DNA of 64,000 nt, from NCBI RefSeq assembly GCF_016741855.1, contig NZ_JAERRH010000004.1, positions 310,001-374,000 on the forward strand, written 5' to 3'. Origin of the DNA: Streptomyces musisoli. GTDB taxonomy: Bacteria; Actinomycetota; Actinomycetes; Streptomycetales; Streptomycetaceae. The notes below the pieces were generated by a model, which worked only from the letters and a program-made list of their open reading frames with translations, ran no database searches and was not told the origin of the DNA. The translations under genes were made by a program, and so were the position numbers. Below, piece after piece: positions 46,616-57,983 of this stretch. Positions within the stretch are counted from its first letter, which is position 1. Each line of letters starts with the position of its first letter.

Positions 46616-48037
46616 ATGGCGAATTCCTGGGCCACTTTGGGCGTCGACCTGCACCTGGAACCGATCGGCCCGGGGGGTCTGCGCCGGGGCCTGACCGACG
46701 CCCTGCGGGACGCGGTCCGCTCCGGCCGGCTCGCCCCCGGCACCCGGCTGCCGTCCTCCCGCAGCCTCGCCGCCGACCTCGGCATCGCCCGCAACACCGT
46801 CGCCGAGGCGTACGCCGACCTGGTGGCCGAGGGCTGGCTCACCGCCCGGCAGGGCTCCGGCACCCGGGTGGTGACCGGCCTGCCCGGCGGCACCGGGACG
46901 CCCGCCGGCCCGGCGCGGCCCGCCGGCCCCCGCCCGGCGCCCCGCCGCACCCCCGCCCTGCGCCCGGCCTACGACCTCGTCCCCGGCACCCCCGACCTCG
47001 CCGCCTTCCCGCGCACCGAGTGGCTGAAGGCCGCCCGCCGGGCCCTGGCCACGGCCCCCTTCCACGCCCTCGGCTACGGCGATCCGCGCGGCCGGCCCGA
47101 ACTGCGCACCGCCCTCGCCGGCTACCTCGCCCGCGCCCGCGGTGTGCGCACGGACCCCGAGACGATCGTGATCACCGCCGGTTTCTCGCACGCCCTGGGC
47201 ATTCTCGGCGGGGTGCTCAGGGCCCGCGGGCTGCGGACGGCGGCGGTGGAGTCGTACGGGCTGGACGTCCACTGGGCGCTGCTGCGGAAGGCGGGACTGG
47301 CCACGCCCGCGCTGCCGTTCGACGGACTCGGCACCGATCCCGGTGAGCCGGGGGAGGCGGGCGCGGTGCTGCTGACGCCCGCGCACCAGTTCCCCATGGG
47401 CACGCCCCTGCACCCCGACCGGCGGGCGGCCGTCGTGGCCTGGGCGCGACGCACCGGCGGGCTGGTCCTGGAGGACGACTACGACGGCGAGTTCCGCTAC
47501 GACCGCCAGCCGGTCGGCGCGCTCCAGGGGCTCGCCCCGGACCGGGTCGTCTACCTGGGCACGGCCAGCAAGTCGCTCGCGCCCGGGCTGCGGCTCGGCT
47601 GGATGGTGCTGCCGCCGGACCTGGCGGAGGAGGCGGTCGAGGCCAAGGGCCGGGTGGACACCGTGGGCGTGCTGGATCAGCTCACCCTCGCGGACTTCCT
47701 CTCCTGCGGCGCCTACGACCGGCACGTGCGCTCCTCCCGGCTGCGCTACCGGCGCCGGCGCGACGCGCTGGCCGCCGCCGTGACCGAGCGGGCGCCGGAG
47801 GTCCGGGTCACCGGGGTCGCCGCCGGGCTGCACGCGGTGCTGCGGCTGCCGCCGGGCAGCGAGGAGTCGGTGGTGCAGGCGGCGGCCTGGCAGGGACTGG
47901 CCCTGCACGGGCTGGCCTTCCACCGGCATCCGCAGGCCGTCGCCGAGCCGTTGGACGCCCTGGTCGTCGGCTACGGCACCCCGCCGGACAGCGCGTGGGC
48001 GGGGGCGCTGGAGGCGCTGTGCCGGGTGCTGCCTTAG
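46616..48037 (+). CDS. MocR/PdxR-type GntR regulator with aminotransferase domain
   Basis: 473 residues. N-terminal GntR winged HTH (LTDALRDAVRSGRLAPGTRLPSSRSLAADLGIARNTVAEAYADLVAEGWL) joined by an Ala/Pro linker to a fold-type I aminotransferase domain with VLEDDYDGEFRYDR and the PLP Lys in YLGTASKSLAPGLRLGWMV (about 317). PLP or an amino acid is the probable effector. Start: ATG 46616; TATGGT ends 8 nt before it, suggesting a near-leaderless transcript. Divergent from the CMD gene. Confidence 0.92.
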   Translation: MANSWATLGVDLHLEPIGPGGLRRGLTDALRDAVRSGRLAPGTRLPSSRSLAADLGIARNTVAEAYADLVAEGWLTARQGSGTRVVTGLPGGTGTPAGPARPAGPRPAPRRTPALRPAYDLVPGTPDLAAFPRTEWLKAARRALATAPFHALGYGDPRGRPELRTALAGYLARARGVRTDPETIVITAGFSHALGILGGVLRARGLRTAAVESYGLDVHWALLRKAGLATPALPFDGLGTDPGEPGEAGAVLLTPAHQFPMGTPLHPDRRAAVVAWARRTGGLVLEDDYDGEFRYDRQPVGALQGLAPDRVVYLGTASKSLAPGLRLGWMVLPPDLAEEAVEAKGRVDTVGVLDQLTLADFLSCGAYDRHVRSSRLRYRRRRDALAAAVTERAPEVRVTGVAAGLHAVLRLPPGSEESVVQAAAWQGLALHGLAFHRHPQAVAEPLDALVVGYGTPPDSAWAGALEALCRVLP

Positions 48038-48050
48038 CAGGTCAGGTGGC

Positions 48051-48884
48051 TCACTCCTGCGTCGCCGGTGCCTCCCCGAACCGCGCCAGCAGCAGCGCCC
48101 CCGCCACCGCGACCGCGAAGCCCAGCGCCGCCAGCCAGGTGAGGCCCTCGCGCGTACGGTCGCCGAGCCAGATCACGCCGACCGCCGCGGGGCCGATGGT
48201 CTCGCCGATCACTATGCCGGCCGTGGCGGTCGTCACCGAGCCCCGTTGCAGGGCCGAGGTGAGCAGCAGGAACGCGGCGCCGCCGCCGAGCAGCAGGGCG
48301 TACGTCGCCGGGTTGGTCAGCAGATCCGCCGGCCGCAGCGAGTCGATCAGCCGTACCGCCACCTCCACCACCCCGAACCCGCACCCGGCGCCGAGCCCCA
48401 GCAGCAGCGCCCGGGTCCGGCCGGACAGCCGCCCGCCGATGCCGCCGAGCAGCAGCACGCCGACCGCCGCCGCCACCATCGCGTACCGCAGCCAGTCGGG
48501 CCCGCTCCGGTCGCCCTCGGTGCCCGAGGCCAGCCCCAGCAGGGAAAGACCCGCGCACACCACCCCCACCGCGGACCACTCCAGCCCGCTCAGCCTGACC
48601 CGCAGCAGCCGCGCCGCCACCACCGCCGTCACCGCGAGGCTCGCCGCCAGCGCGGCACCCACGGCGTAGATCGGCACGGACCGCAGGGCCGCGATCTGGA
48701 GCAGGAAGCCCAGCCCGTCCAGCGCCAGACCGGCCAGATACCGCCACTGCCGCAGCGCCCGCAGCAGCAGGGCCGCGTCGCCGCCACCACCTTCGCCCGC
48801 CGCCCGCGCGGCCATCGCCTGCAACACCGTCGCGGTACCGAAGCAGACCGCGGCACCCAGAGCGCACACCATTCCGAAAAGCAC
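48051..48884 (-). CDS. DMT/EamA-like integral membrane protein
   Basis: 277 residues, nine or ten hydrophobic segments (MLFGMVCALGAAVCFGTATVLQAMA, LAASLAVTAVVAARLL, YALLLGGGAAFLLLTSALQRGSVTTATAGIVIGETIGPAAVG). The two-fold EamA repeat and the C-terminal GETIGPA are typical of drug/metabolite transporter family members in actinobacteria. Substrate unknown. Start: ATG 48884; 13 bp from the convergent MocR stop. Confidence 0.85.
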   Translation of the reverse strand: MLFGMVCALGAAVCFGTATVLQAMAARAAGEGGGGDAALLLRALRQWRYLAGLALDGLGFLLQIAALRSVPIYAVGAALAASLAVTAVVAARLLRVRLSGLEWSAVGVVCAGLSLLGLASGTEGDRSGPDWLRYAMVAAAVGVLLLGGIGGRLSGRTRALLLGLGAGCGFGVVEVAVRLIDSLRPADLLTNPATYALLLGGGAAFLLLTSALQRGSVTTATAGIVIGETIGPAAVGVIWLGDRTREGLTWLAALGFAVAVAGALLLARFGEAPATQE

Positions 48885-48990
48885 GAAGTGACTCTAGATG
48901 AGCGGTTGATCAAGGCCCCCCTCTCGCGGGACCGTACACCCATCTCTAGGCTGGCCGCCGAACACGACATCCGACGGGGGAGACACCACC

Positions 48991-49410
48991 ATGGCGCAAA
49001 CACGCCGACAACTCCGCTCCGGCACGGTCGTCCTCGGCGGCATGGGGCTGCTGGCGGCCGCGCTCACGGCCTGCTCGTCCGAACCGGACAAGCGCTGCGT
49101 CGACCGCGACAGCTACAACCTCGCCAAGGGCTACAAGGTCGTCGCCGACAAGAACTGCAGGACCGGCAGCGGGTCCGGGACCACGACGAGCAGGAAGAAG
49201 CCCGTCAAGAAGGGCGTCAAGAGGCAGGTCGACGCCGCCTGGTACTACGACGGCAAGGAGGATGACGGCTGGGTCGACGGCGGCTCGTTCACCAAGTCCG
49301 GCGGCGGCTCGGGCAGCGGCTCGTACGACGACGACGACAACCACAGCGGAAGCCACAGCGGCGTCCACCGCGGCGGCTTCGGCGGCGGCAAGGGCAGCTC
49401 CGGCGGCTGA
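48991..49410 (+). CDS. Small lipoprotein, YgiB-like position
   Basis: 139 residues. Lipoprotein signal peptide RSGTVVLGGMGLLAAALTAC with lipobox LTAC (Cys about 28). The mature part has Cys pairs (KRCVDRDSYNLAKGYKVVADKNC), KKPVKKGVKR and a Gly/Ser/Asp/His-rich tail ending GGFGGGKGSSGG. It precedes the glutathionylspermidine-synthase-like gene by 13 bp, as ygiB (DUF1190) precedes ygiC in E. coli. Function unknown. Start ATG 48991 with GGGGGAG upstream. Confidence 0.8.
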   Translation: MAQTRRQLRSGTVVLGGMGLLAAALTACSSEPDKRCVDRDSYNLAKGYKVVADKNCRTGSGSGTTTSRKKPVKKGVKRQVDAAWYYDGKEDDGWVDGGSFTKSGGGSGSGSYDDDDNHSGSHSGVHRGGFGGGKGSSGG

Positions 49411-49423
49411 CCGGGGAACACTC

Positions 49424-50608
49424 ATGCAACGCCGTACCATCACACCCCGCCCCGGCTGGCAGCGGACCGTCGAGGAGCAGGGGCTCGTCTATCCGCTCAC
49501 CCGCCAGCCCGACGGCTCCCTGCGTCCCTACTGGGACGAGAGCGCGTACTACGTCTTCTCCCTGGACGAGGTCGAGGCGCTGGAGGAGACCGTCGAGGAA
49601 CTGCACGGCATGTGCCTCGCGGCGGCCGAGCACATGGTGGCCGAGGACCGGCTCGCCGACCTCGGCATCACCGACCCGCGGGTGGCCGCGGCGGTCGCCG
49701 AGTCCTGGCGGCGCCGTGCCGAACTCCCGTCCGTGTACGGCCGTTTCGACCTGCGCTACGACGGCACGGGACCGGCGAAGCTGCTGGAGTACAACGCCGA
49801 CACCCCGACCTCGCTGGTCGAGGCCGCCTCCCCGCAGTGGTTCTGGATGGAGGAGCGTTTCCCCGGCGCGGACCAGTGGAACTCGCTGCACGAGCGGCTG
49901 GTCGACGCCTGGCGCTCGCAGGCCGCCCTGCTGCCTCCCGGCAGCCCGCTGCACTTCGCGCACTCGGCCGCCGACGAACTCGGCGAGGACCTGATGACGG
50001 TCGCCTATCTGAAGGAGACCGCCGAACAGGCCGGCCTGGCCACCGACTGGCTCGCCATGGAGGAGATCGGCTGGGACGGCCTCTCCGGCCGCTTCGTCGA
50101 CAACCGGCTCCGTTTCATCCGCGGCATCTTCAAGCTCTATCCCTGGGAGTGGCTCACCGAGGACGCCTTCGCCGGGCACGTCCTGGACACCCTGGACAAC
50201 GGCGGCGGTACCGGCAGCACCCTGTGGATCGAGCCCGCCTGGAAGATGCTGCTCAGCAACAAGGCCCTGCTGGCGGTCCTCTGGGAGCTGTACCCCGGCC
50301 ACCCCAACCTGCTGCCCGCCTACCTGGACGGGCCCCGCGAGCTGGCCGGGACGACCGGTTACGTCGCCAAGCCGCTGCTCGGCCGCGAGGGCGAGGGCGT
50401 CACCGTGCACGAGCCGGGATCACCGGCCGCGCCGCGTGACGAACCCTGCTGCTACCAGCAACTGGCCCCGCTCCCCGCCTTCGACGGCAACCACGTCGTC
50501 CTCGGCGCCTGGGTCGTGCGCGACGAGTCGGCCGGCCTCGGCATCCGCGAGTCCTCGGAGCTGATCACGGACGAGTACGCCCGCTTCCTGCCCCATGTGA
50601 TCCTCTAG
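49424..50608 (+). CDS. Glutathionylspermidine synthase-family ATP-grasp ligase
   Basis: 394 residues, close to E. coli YgiC. Family marks: YWDESAYYVFSLDEVEALE, YGRFDLRYDGTGPAKLLEYNADTPTSLVEAA, IEPAWKMLLSNKALLAVLWELYPGHPNLLPAY, VAKPLLGREGEGV, VLGAWVVRDESAGLGIRE. It should form an amide bond from a carboxylate and an amine using ATP; glutathione is absent in actinobacteria, so the natural substrate is not glutathione. Start: ATG 49424 with GGGGAA upstream, in operon with the lipoprotein gene. Confidence 0.87.
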   Translation: MQRRTITPRPGWQRTVEEQGLVYPLTRQPDGSLRPYWDESAYYVFSLDEVEALEETVEELHGMCLAAAEHMVAEDRLADLGITDPRVAAAVAESWRRRAELPSVYGRFDLRYDGTGPAKLLEYNADTPTSLVEAASPQWFWMEERFPGADQWNSLHERLVDAWRSQAALLPPGSPLHFAHSAADELGEDLMTVAYLKETAEQAGLATDWLAMEEIGWDGLSGRFVDNRLRFIRGIFKLYPWEWLTEDAFAGHVLDTLDNGGGTGSTLWIEPAWKMLLSNKALLAVLWELYPGHPNLLPAYLDGPRELAGTTGYVAKPLLGREGEGVTVHEPGSPAAPRDEPCCYQQLAPLPAFDGNHVVLGAWVVRDESAGLGIRESSELITDEYARFLPHVIL

Positions 50609-50754
50609 AGCTCCAACTCCCGTACCGGACGCGGCCGTCGGCGGGCACACGGCCGCCGTGTGCGGGCCGGTGCCGCGGACATGCATGCTCATCTGGACGG
50701 ACGTAAGCTGAGCAGAGGGCGGGGTCGGCGACACTCCGGCTCTCTGGAGTTCTC

Positions 50755-51831
50755 ATGCCAGATGTTCGCAGAAACCGAAGCGACGCGATCGTCGAACTCA
50801 TGGCGATGCCCGCCGCGGAACACGACGAGACCTGGCTGAAGGAAGCACTGCAGCAGGCCGTCATGCTGGAACTCGCGACGCTCCCGCCCTATTTGTGCGG
50901 CCTCTGGTCGATCCGGGAGGCGGACAGGGGACCGGGCGTCTTCGAGGCGTTGCACGCCATCGTCTTCGACGAGATGTCGCACATGGGCCTGGCCTGCAAC
51001 ATGCTCACCACCATCGGCGGGATGCCGCGCATCGCCGACGCGGACCTCGTGCCGACGTATCCGGGACCGCTTCCCGGCGGCGTCCAGCCCGGTCTGTCGG
51101 TGTCGCTCACCGGACTGAGCAAGCAGGCCCTCGACATGTACTCCCGCATCGAGCGGCCCGACGACCCCGTCGTCGAGGACCTGGACGCGCACACGTCCAT
51201 CGGTGCGTTCTACACGGCGATCCTGGAGGCGTTCCGCTCCCGGCCGGAGCTGATCAAGGGCACCCGGCAGCTGGAGAGGAACATGTCGTCCCATGGCGAG
51301 GGCAACGACATCGTCGCGCTCACCTCGCTGGGCGACGTCGAGACGGCCCTGAAGGTCATCAAGGAGCAGGGCGAGGGGACCGCTGCGTCACCGGACAACC
51401 CGTTCCCCGGCGACACCGGGGAGCCGGCCCACTTCTACGCGTTCCGGGAGATGTTCCACGGGCGCAGGCTGATCCGGGTGTCGGACGATCCGCCGCGGTT
51501 CGATTTCCAGGGCGAGGAGATTCCCATGCCCCGGACCTTCCCGATGGCGACGGTGCCGGCCGGCGGCTGGGCCGAGGGCGGGGTGCCCGTCTCCGACGAC
51601 GTGCGCGAGCACCTCGGCGCGTTCAACCGCCGCTACAGCTCGCTCCTGCGGTTCCTGGAACGCGCCTGGCGGACGGAGCAGCCGAGCACGGCGGCGCAGA
51701 TGCTGAACGGGGCGATCGGGCAGATGTTCCAGCTGGAGGAACCCGCCCGGGCACTGATGGAGACACCACTGCCCGGCGGGAGCGGGCAGACCTACGGCCC
51801 GGAGTTCCGCTTCGTCGGGGACGAGCCGTGA
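50755..51831 (+). CDS. Ferritin-like domain protein (iminophenyl-pyruvate dimer synthase type)
   Basis: 358 residues. N-terminal ferritin-like helical bundle with metal-binding Glu/His pattern: LKEALQQAVMLELATLPPYLCGLWS (Glu), HAIVFDEMSHMGLACNMLTTIGG (ExxH). Resembles the ferritin-like domain seen in VioB/RebD-type and other oxidative enzymes; no biosynthetic cluster surrounds it. Start: ATG 50755; a GGAG lies 8 nt upstream in CTCTGGAGTTCTC. It stands alone, transcribed toward the tetR gene. Confidence 0.78.
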   Translation: MPDVRRNRSDAIVELMAMPAAEHDETWLKEALQQAVMLELATLPPYLCGLWSIREADRGPGVFEALHAIVFDEMSHMGLACNMLTTIGGMPRIADADLVPTYPGPLPGGVQPGLSVSLTGLSKQALDMYSRIERPDDPVVEDLDAHTSIGAFYTAILEAFRSRPELIKGTRQLERNMSSHGEGNDIVALTSLGDVETALKVIKEQGEGTAASPDNPFPGDTGEPAHFYAFREMFHGRRLIRVSDDPPRFDFQGEEIPMPRTFPMATVPAGGWAEGGVPVSDDVREHLGAFNRRYSSLLRFLERAWRTEQPSTAAQMLNGAIGQMFQLEEPARALMETPLPGGSGQTYGPEFRFVGDEP

Positions 51832-51879
51832 GGCGGCGCGGCGCCGGCGGCGCGAACGGCCCGGCGTGATCCGAACGAA

Positions 51880-52041
51880 AGGCGCCAGTCCCCGAGCAGC
51901 GTCTCCACGGCCGCGCGGGCCTGCTGCGCGGGGTCCGGGCGGGCGTCGATGCCGGCCGTGGAGGCGCTAGCCCCCGAGCAGCGTCTCCACGGCCGCGCGG
52001 GCCTGCTGCGCGGGGTCCGGGCGGGCGTCGATGCCGGCCGT
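51880..52041. repeat. 80-bp direct duplication at the tetR 3' end
   Basis: 51880-51959 and 51962-52041 (82-bp period) differ at only three or four positions, including the bases forming the tetR stop codon. The downstream copy is non-coding. A recent event judging from identity. Confidence 0.92.
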
Positions 52042-52530
52042 CACGATGGCCCCCTCGGCGAGCAGGTACACCGGTTCGGCCACCGGTATGCCGGTGGCCG
52101 ACACCCACGCCGTGAGCTGGTCGCGGAAGGCCCGCTTGTGGGACCGGACCTCGGCCAGGACCGGCTCGGACGACGAGCCGAGTTCGCCGTGGGCGTTGAT
52201 CCAGGCGCAGCCGCGGAAGCCGGGCTCCGCGAACCACGCGGCGAGCCAGTCGAAGACCGCGAGCACCCGCTCGCGCGGGTCCGGGACGCTCTCCACGTGG
52301 GCGGTCAGGCTCGCGCGCCAGCGCCGGTCGCGCCGCCGCAGCACGGCGACCACGAGGTCCTCCTTGGTCGGGAAGAGCCGGTAGATCCGTTTCAGGGGCA
52401 GTCCACAGGCCTCCCGGACCCGGTCCATGCCGACCGCCTGGATGCCGTGCGCGTAGAAGAGCGCCTCCGCCGCGCCGAGGAGCGCTTCGCGGTCCAGGCG
52501 GGTCTGTTCCTCGGTGATCGGCGCGGGCAT
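51967..52530 (-). CDS. TetR-family transcriptional repressor
   Basis: 187 residues. HTH segment REALLGAAEALFYAHGIQAVGMDRVREACGLPLKRIYRLFPTKEDLVVAVL, followed by a ligand-binding helical domain containing FAEPGFRGCAWINAHGEL. Start ATG 52530. Two palindromic sites GAGAACGNNCGTTCTC lie 19-69 nt upstream in the divergent region, fitting autoregulation and control of the NTF2-like gene. The stop lies within the duplicated 80-bp sequence. Confidence 0.92.
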   Translation of the reverse strand: MPAPITEEQTRLDREALLGAAEALFYAHGIQAVGMDRVREACGLPLKRIYRLFPTKEDLVVAVLRRRDRRWRASLTAHVESVPDPRERVLAVFDWLAAWFAEPGFRGCAWINAHGELGSSSEPVLAEVRSHKRAFRDQLTAWVSATGIPVAEPVYLLAEGAIVTAGIDARPDPAQQARAAVETLLGG

Positions 52531-52548
52531 CGGGGGCTCCTTGACGAT

Positions 52549-52599
52549 GAGAACGGTCGTTCTCTACCTTAGTCCCATCGATGGAGAACGCTCGTTCTC
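52549..52599. promoter_or_regulatory. Two TetR operators between tetR and the NTF2-like gene
   Basis: GAGAACG-GT-CGTTCTC (52549-52564) and GAGAACG-CT-CGTTCTC (52584-52599), identical apart from the 2-bp centre, 35 bp apart. They cover the divergent promoters. Confidence 0.75.
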
Positions 52600-52616
52600 G
52601 ACCTGAGGAGGTCGCC

Positions 52617-53078
52617 GTGCCCGAAGGCCGCCCGCCCTACCCGCCGTTCACCCTGGAGACCGCCCGCCAGAAGGTGCAGGCGGCCGAGGACGCCTGGAAC
52701 ACCCGCGACCCCCACCGGGTGGCCCTGGCCTACACACCGGACTCCGTCTGGCGGAACCGGGACCGGTTCGTCACCGGCCGGGAGGAGATCGTCGCCTTCC
52801 TGACCGAGAAGTGGCAGCGCGAACAGGACTACGCGCTGCGCAAGAGCCTCTGGGACTTCCACGGCGACCGCATCGCCGTCCGCTTCCAGTACGAGTGCCA
52901 CGACGCCGGCGGCCAGTGGTGGCGCTCCTACGGCAACGAGCTGTGGGAGTTCGACGAGCACGGTCTGATGCGCCGCCGCGAGGCCAGCATCAACGACGTG
53001 GCCATCGGCGAGGCCGACCGGCGCATCTTCGGCCCCCGGCCCGCCGACGAGCACGGCACCGACATCCCGCTGCACTGA
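52617..53078 (+). CDS. NTF2-like (DUF1348/SnoaL-type) protein
   Basis: 153 residues, NTF2-like alpha+beta barrel: [68 protein letters not shown]. Such proteins are small isomerases, hydrolases or ligand binders. Start: GTG 52617, 5 nt after GAGGAGG; the ATG at 52581 lies inside the operator and is rejected. Almost certainly the target of the adjacent TetR. Confidence 0.87.
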   Translation: MPEGRPPYPPFTLETARQKVQAAEDAWNTRDPHRVALAYTPDSVWRNRDRFVTGREEIVAFLTEKWQREQDYALRKSLWDFHGDRIAVRFQYECHDAGGQWWRSYGNELWEFDEHGLMRRREASINDVAIGEADRRIFGPRPADEHGTDIPLH

Positions 53079-53103
53079 CCTGCCGCCGCACCGACCTGCG
53101 GGT

Positions 53104-53148
53104 GCGCCGGCATCCCGCCGCGCCGGCATCCCGCCGTGCCGGCATCAC
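53104..53148. repeat. 16-bp tandem repeat between convergent genes
   Basis: GCGCCGGCATCCCGCC at 53104-53119 and 53120-53135 plus a partial third copy GTGCCGGCATCAC. It lies between the NTF2-like gene and rocD. Confidence 0.75.
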
Positions 53149-53172
53149 CCTGCTGAGGCGCCGTCGCGCCGA

Positions 53173-54381
53173 TCAGTCCCCGGACAGCACCTCCCGCAGT
53201 TGCTCCACCCCCCACTCCAGCTCCTCGTCGCCGATCACCAGCGGCGGGCCGATCCGGACGGTCGGCCCGTGGGTGTCCTTGACCAGGACCCCGCGGGCCA
53301 GCAGCCTCTCGGAGATCTCCCGCCCGGTTCCGGCCGCGGGGGCGACGTCCACCCCGGCCCACAGCCCGCGCCCGCGCACCGCCGTCACCCGGCCCGTGCC
53401 GAGCAGCTCGCCCAGCAGCCCGTGCAGCCGCTCGCCCAGCCGCGCAGCCCGCTCCTGGTACTCGCCGGTCCGCAGCATCGCGATCACCTCCAGCGCCACC
53501 GCGCAGGCCAGCGGATTCCCGCCGAACGTCGACCCGTGCTCGCCCGGCCGGAACACCCCGAGCACCTCCGCGCTCGACACCACCGCCGACACCGGCACGA
53601 TCCCGCCGCCCAGCGCCTTGCCCAGGACGTACACGTCCGGCACCACGCCCTCGTGCTCGCACGCGAAGGTCCGCCCCGTCCGGCCCAGCCCCGACTGGAC
53701 CTCGTCGGCGATGAAGAGGACGTTCCGCTCGCGGGTCAGCCGCCGCACACCCGCCAGATAGCCGGCCGGCGGCACGATCACCCCGGACTCGCCCTGGATC
53801 GGCTCCAGCAGCACGGCGACGGTGTTCTCGGTGAGCGCCGACCGCATCGCGGTCAGGTCGCCGTACGGGACGATCTCGAACCCGGGCGTGTACGGACCGA
53901 AGTCCGCCCGCGCCTGCGGATCCGTCGAGAAGCTGATCACCGTCGTCGTACGGCCGTGGAAGTTGCCGCCCGCCACCACGATCTTCGCCATCTCCCCGGG
54001 CACCCCCTTCACCCGGTAGCCCCACTTCCGGGCCGTCTTCACCGCGCTCTCCACCGCCTCCGCGCCGGTGTTCGCGGGCAGCACCATCTCCATCCCGCAC
54101 AGCTGGGCCAGCTCGGCGCAGAAGGCCGCGAACCGGTCGTGGTGGAAGGCGCGGGAGGTCAGCGTCACCCGGTCCAGCTGCCGCCGGGCCGCCTCGACCA
54201 GCCGCGGATTGCGGTGCCCGAAGTTGAGCGCCGAGTAACCGGCCAGGAGGTCCAGATACCGGCGCCCCGCCACATCCGTCAGCCACGCCCCCTCACCGGT
54301 GGCGATCACCACCGGCAGCGGGTGATAGGTGGGCGCGCAGTGCGCGTCGGCGGTCGCGATGAGGTCTTGTGCAGTGGTCAC
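53173..54381 (-). CDS. rocD: Ornithine aminotransferase
   Basis: 402 residues, class III PLP aminotransferase. YLDLLAGYSALNFGHRNPRLVEA, PANTGAEAVESAVKTARKWGY, FHGRTTTVISFS, FIADEVQSGLGRTG and PLP Lys in YVLGKALGGGIVPVSAVVSS. These match RocD and convert ornithine to glutamate semialdehyde. Start: GTG 54381 (VTTAQDLIATADAHCAPTYHPLPVV), GGGAGAGG 2 nt upstream; longer reading frames run into the glyA promoter. Divergent from glyA. Confidence 0.92.
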   Translation of the reverse strand: MTTAQDLIATADAHCAPTYHPLPVVIATGEGAWLTDVAGRRYLDLLAGYSALNFGHRNPRLVEAARRQLDRVTLTSRAFHHDRFAAFCAELAQLCGMEMVLPANTGAEAVESAVKTARKWGYRVKGVPGEMAKIVVAGGNFHGRTTTVISFSTDPQARADFGPYTPGFEIVPYGDLTAMRSALTENTVAVLLEPIQGESGVIVPPAGYLAGVRRLTRERNVLFIADEVQSGLGRTGRTFACEHEGVVPDVYVLGKALGGGIVPVSAVVSSAEVLGVFRPGEHGSTFGGNPLACAVALEVIAMLRTGEYQERAARLGERLHGLLGELLGTGRVTAVRGRGLWAGVDVAPAAGTGREISERLLARGVLVKDTHGPTVRIGPPLVIGDEELEWGVEQLREVLSGD

Positions 54382-54476
54382 GGCCTCTCCCGGGAACGGC
54401 TCGGACTCGACGGTGAACCCCTTCCTATCCTCGCTCGCATGGTGGACGCGGGACCTCCGCCGCGCGGCGCGCCCGG

Positions 54477-54482
54477 TAGGCT
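54477..54482 (+). promoter_or_regulatory. -10 box of the glyA promoter
   Basis: TAGGCT, 7 nt before the first base of the riboswitch P1 stem at 54489, the right spacing for transcription to start at the aptamer. Confidence 0.5.
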
Positions 54483-54484
54483 GA

Positions 54485-57169
<2,685 letters not shown>

Positions 57170-57318
57170 GGCGTACGACCGCACGGGTCCGCGCGGGCAG
57201 AGCGCTGCACATCACTTCCGCTGCGCCTGCCCACAGGACATCCGTGCCCGTACAGTCGATATCCGACGGCCGGGACGAGACGGCCGAGAAGACGACAGAC
57301 GCGACGACAGGAGACGAC

Positions 57319-57900
57319 GTGGGGACCGTAACGATCGGCGTGTCGATCGCGGTCCCGGAGCCTCACGGCAGCCTGCTCCAGGAGCGGCGCGCGGGCTTCG
57401 GCGATCCCGCGGCTCACGGTATCCCCACGCACGTCACGCTGTTGCCGCCGACCGAGGTCGACGCGGCCGACCTGCCGGCGGTCGATGCGCACCTCACCGA
57501 AGTGGCCGCGGCGGGCCGCCCGTTCCCGATGCGGCTGTCCGGCACCGGCACCTTCCGGCCCGTGTCGCCGGTGGTCTACGTGCGGGTCGTGCAGGGCGCC
57601 GAGGAGTGCGCCCGGCTCCAGCTGCGGGTCCGGGACGCCTCCGGGCCGATGGCACGCGAGCTCCAGTTCTCGTACCACCCGCACGTCACCGTCGCGCACG
57701 GCATCGACGAGGCGGCGATGGACCGCGCCTTCGAGGAACTGGCGGGCTACGACGCCGAGTGGCCCTGCACCGGCTTCGCGCTGTACGAGCAGGGCGCCGA
57801 CGGCGTGTGGCGCAAGCTGCGCGAGTACACCTTCGGGGGATCGGTCGTACCGCCCCAGCCGGGCCACGCCGACCTGTACGTCCCGCGCTTCGCGCCGTGA
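57319..57900 (+). CDS. 2'-5' RNA ligase family protein (2H phosphoesterase)
   Basis: 193 residues. The two HxT motifs of the 2H superfamily are present: GIPTHVTLLPP (about 37-41) and SYHPHVTVAHG (about 121-125). Members hydrolyse or form 2'-5' or cyclic phosphodiester bonds on RNA ends. Start: GTG 57319 after GGAGAC; an upstream in-frame GTG at 57253 would add a low-complexity tail (DGRDETAEKTTDATTGDD). Next to trpS, a common actinobacterial neighbour, suggesting tRNA- or RNA-repair context, but this is inference. Confidence 0.88.
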   Translation: MGTVTIGVSIAVPEPHGSLLQERRAGFGDPAAHGIPTHVTLLPPTEVDAADLPAVDAHLTEVAAAGRPFPMRLSGTGTFRPVSPVVYVRVVQGAEECARLQLRVRDASGPMARELQFSYHPHVTVAHGIDEAAMDRAFEELAGYDAEWPCTGFALYEQGADGVWRKLREYTFGGSVVPPQPGHADLYVPRFAP

Positions 57901-57920
57901 CGCGAAGGCCCTGGGGCCCT

Positions 57921-57977
57921 TCGTTCGGTTCGGGCCGGATCAGGGAGCGGGGCGCGAGCCCGGCGTGATCCGAACGA
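57921..57977. terminator. Bidirectional terminator between RNA-ligase and DprE2-like genes
   Basis: TCGTTCGG 57921-57928 pairs with CCGAACGA 57970-57977, enclosing an inner CGGGC/GCCCG stem (57931-57935 with 57958-57962). It lies between convergent genes. Confidence 0.6.
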
Positions 57978-57983
57978 GAGGCC

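Noticed and set aside
52581..52616. ATG at 52581 as start of the NTF2-like protein
   Set aside because: It lies inside the second TetR operator and lacks a ribosome site, while GTG 52617 has GAGGAGG at ideal spacing.
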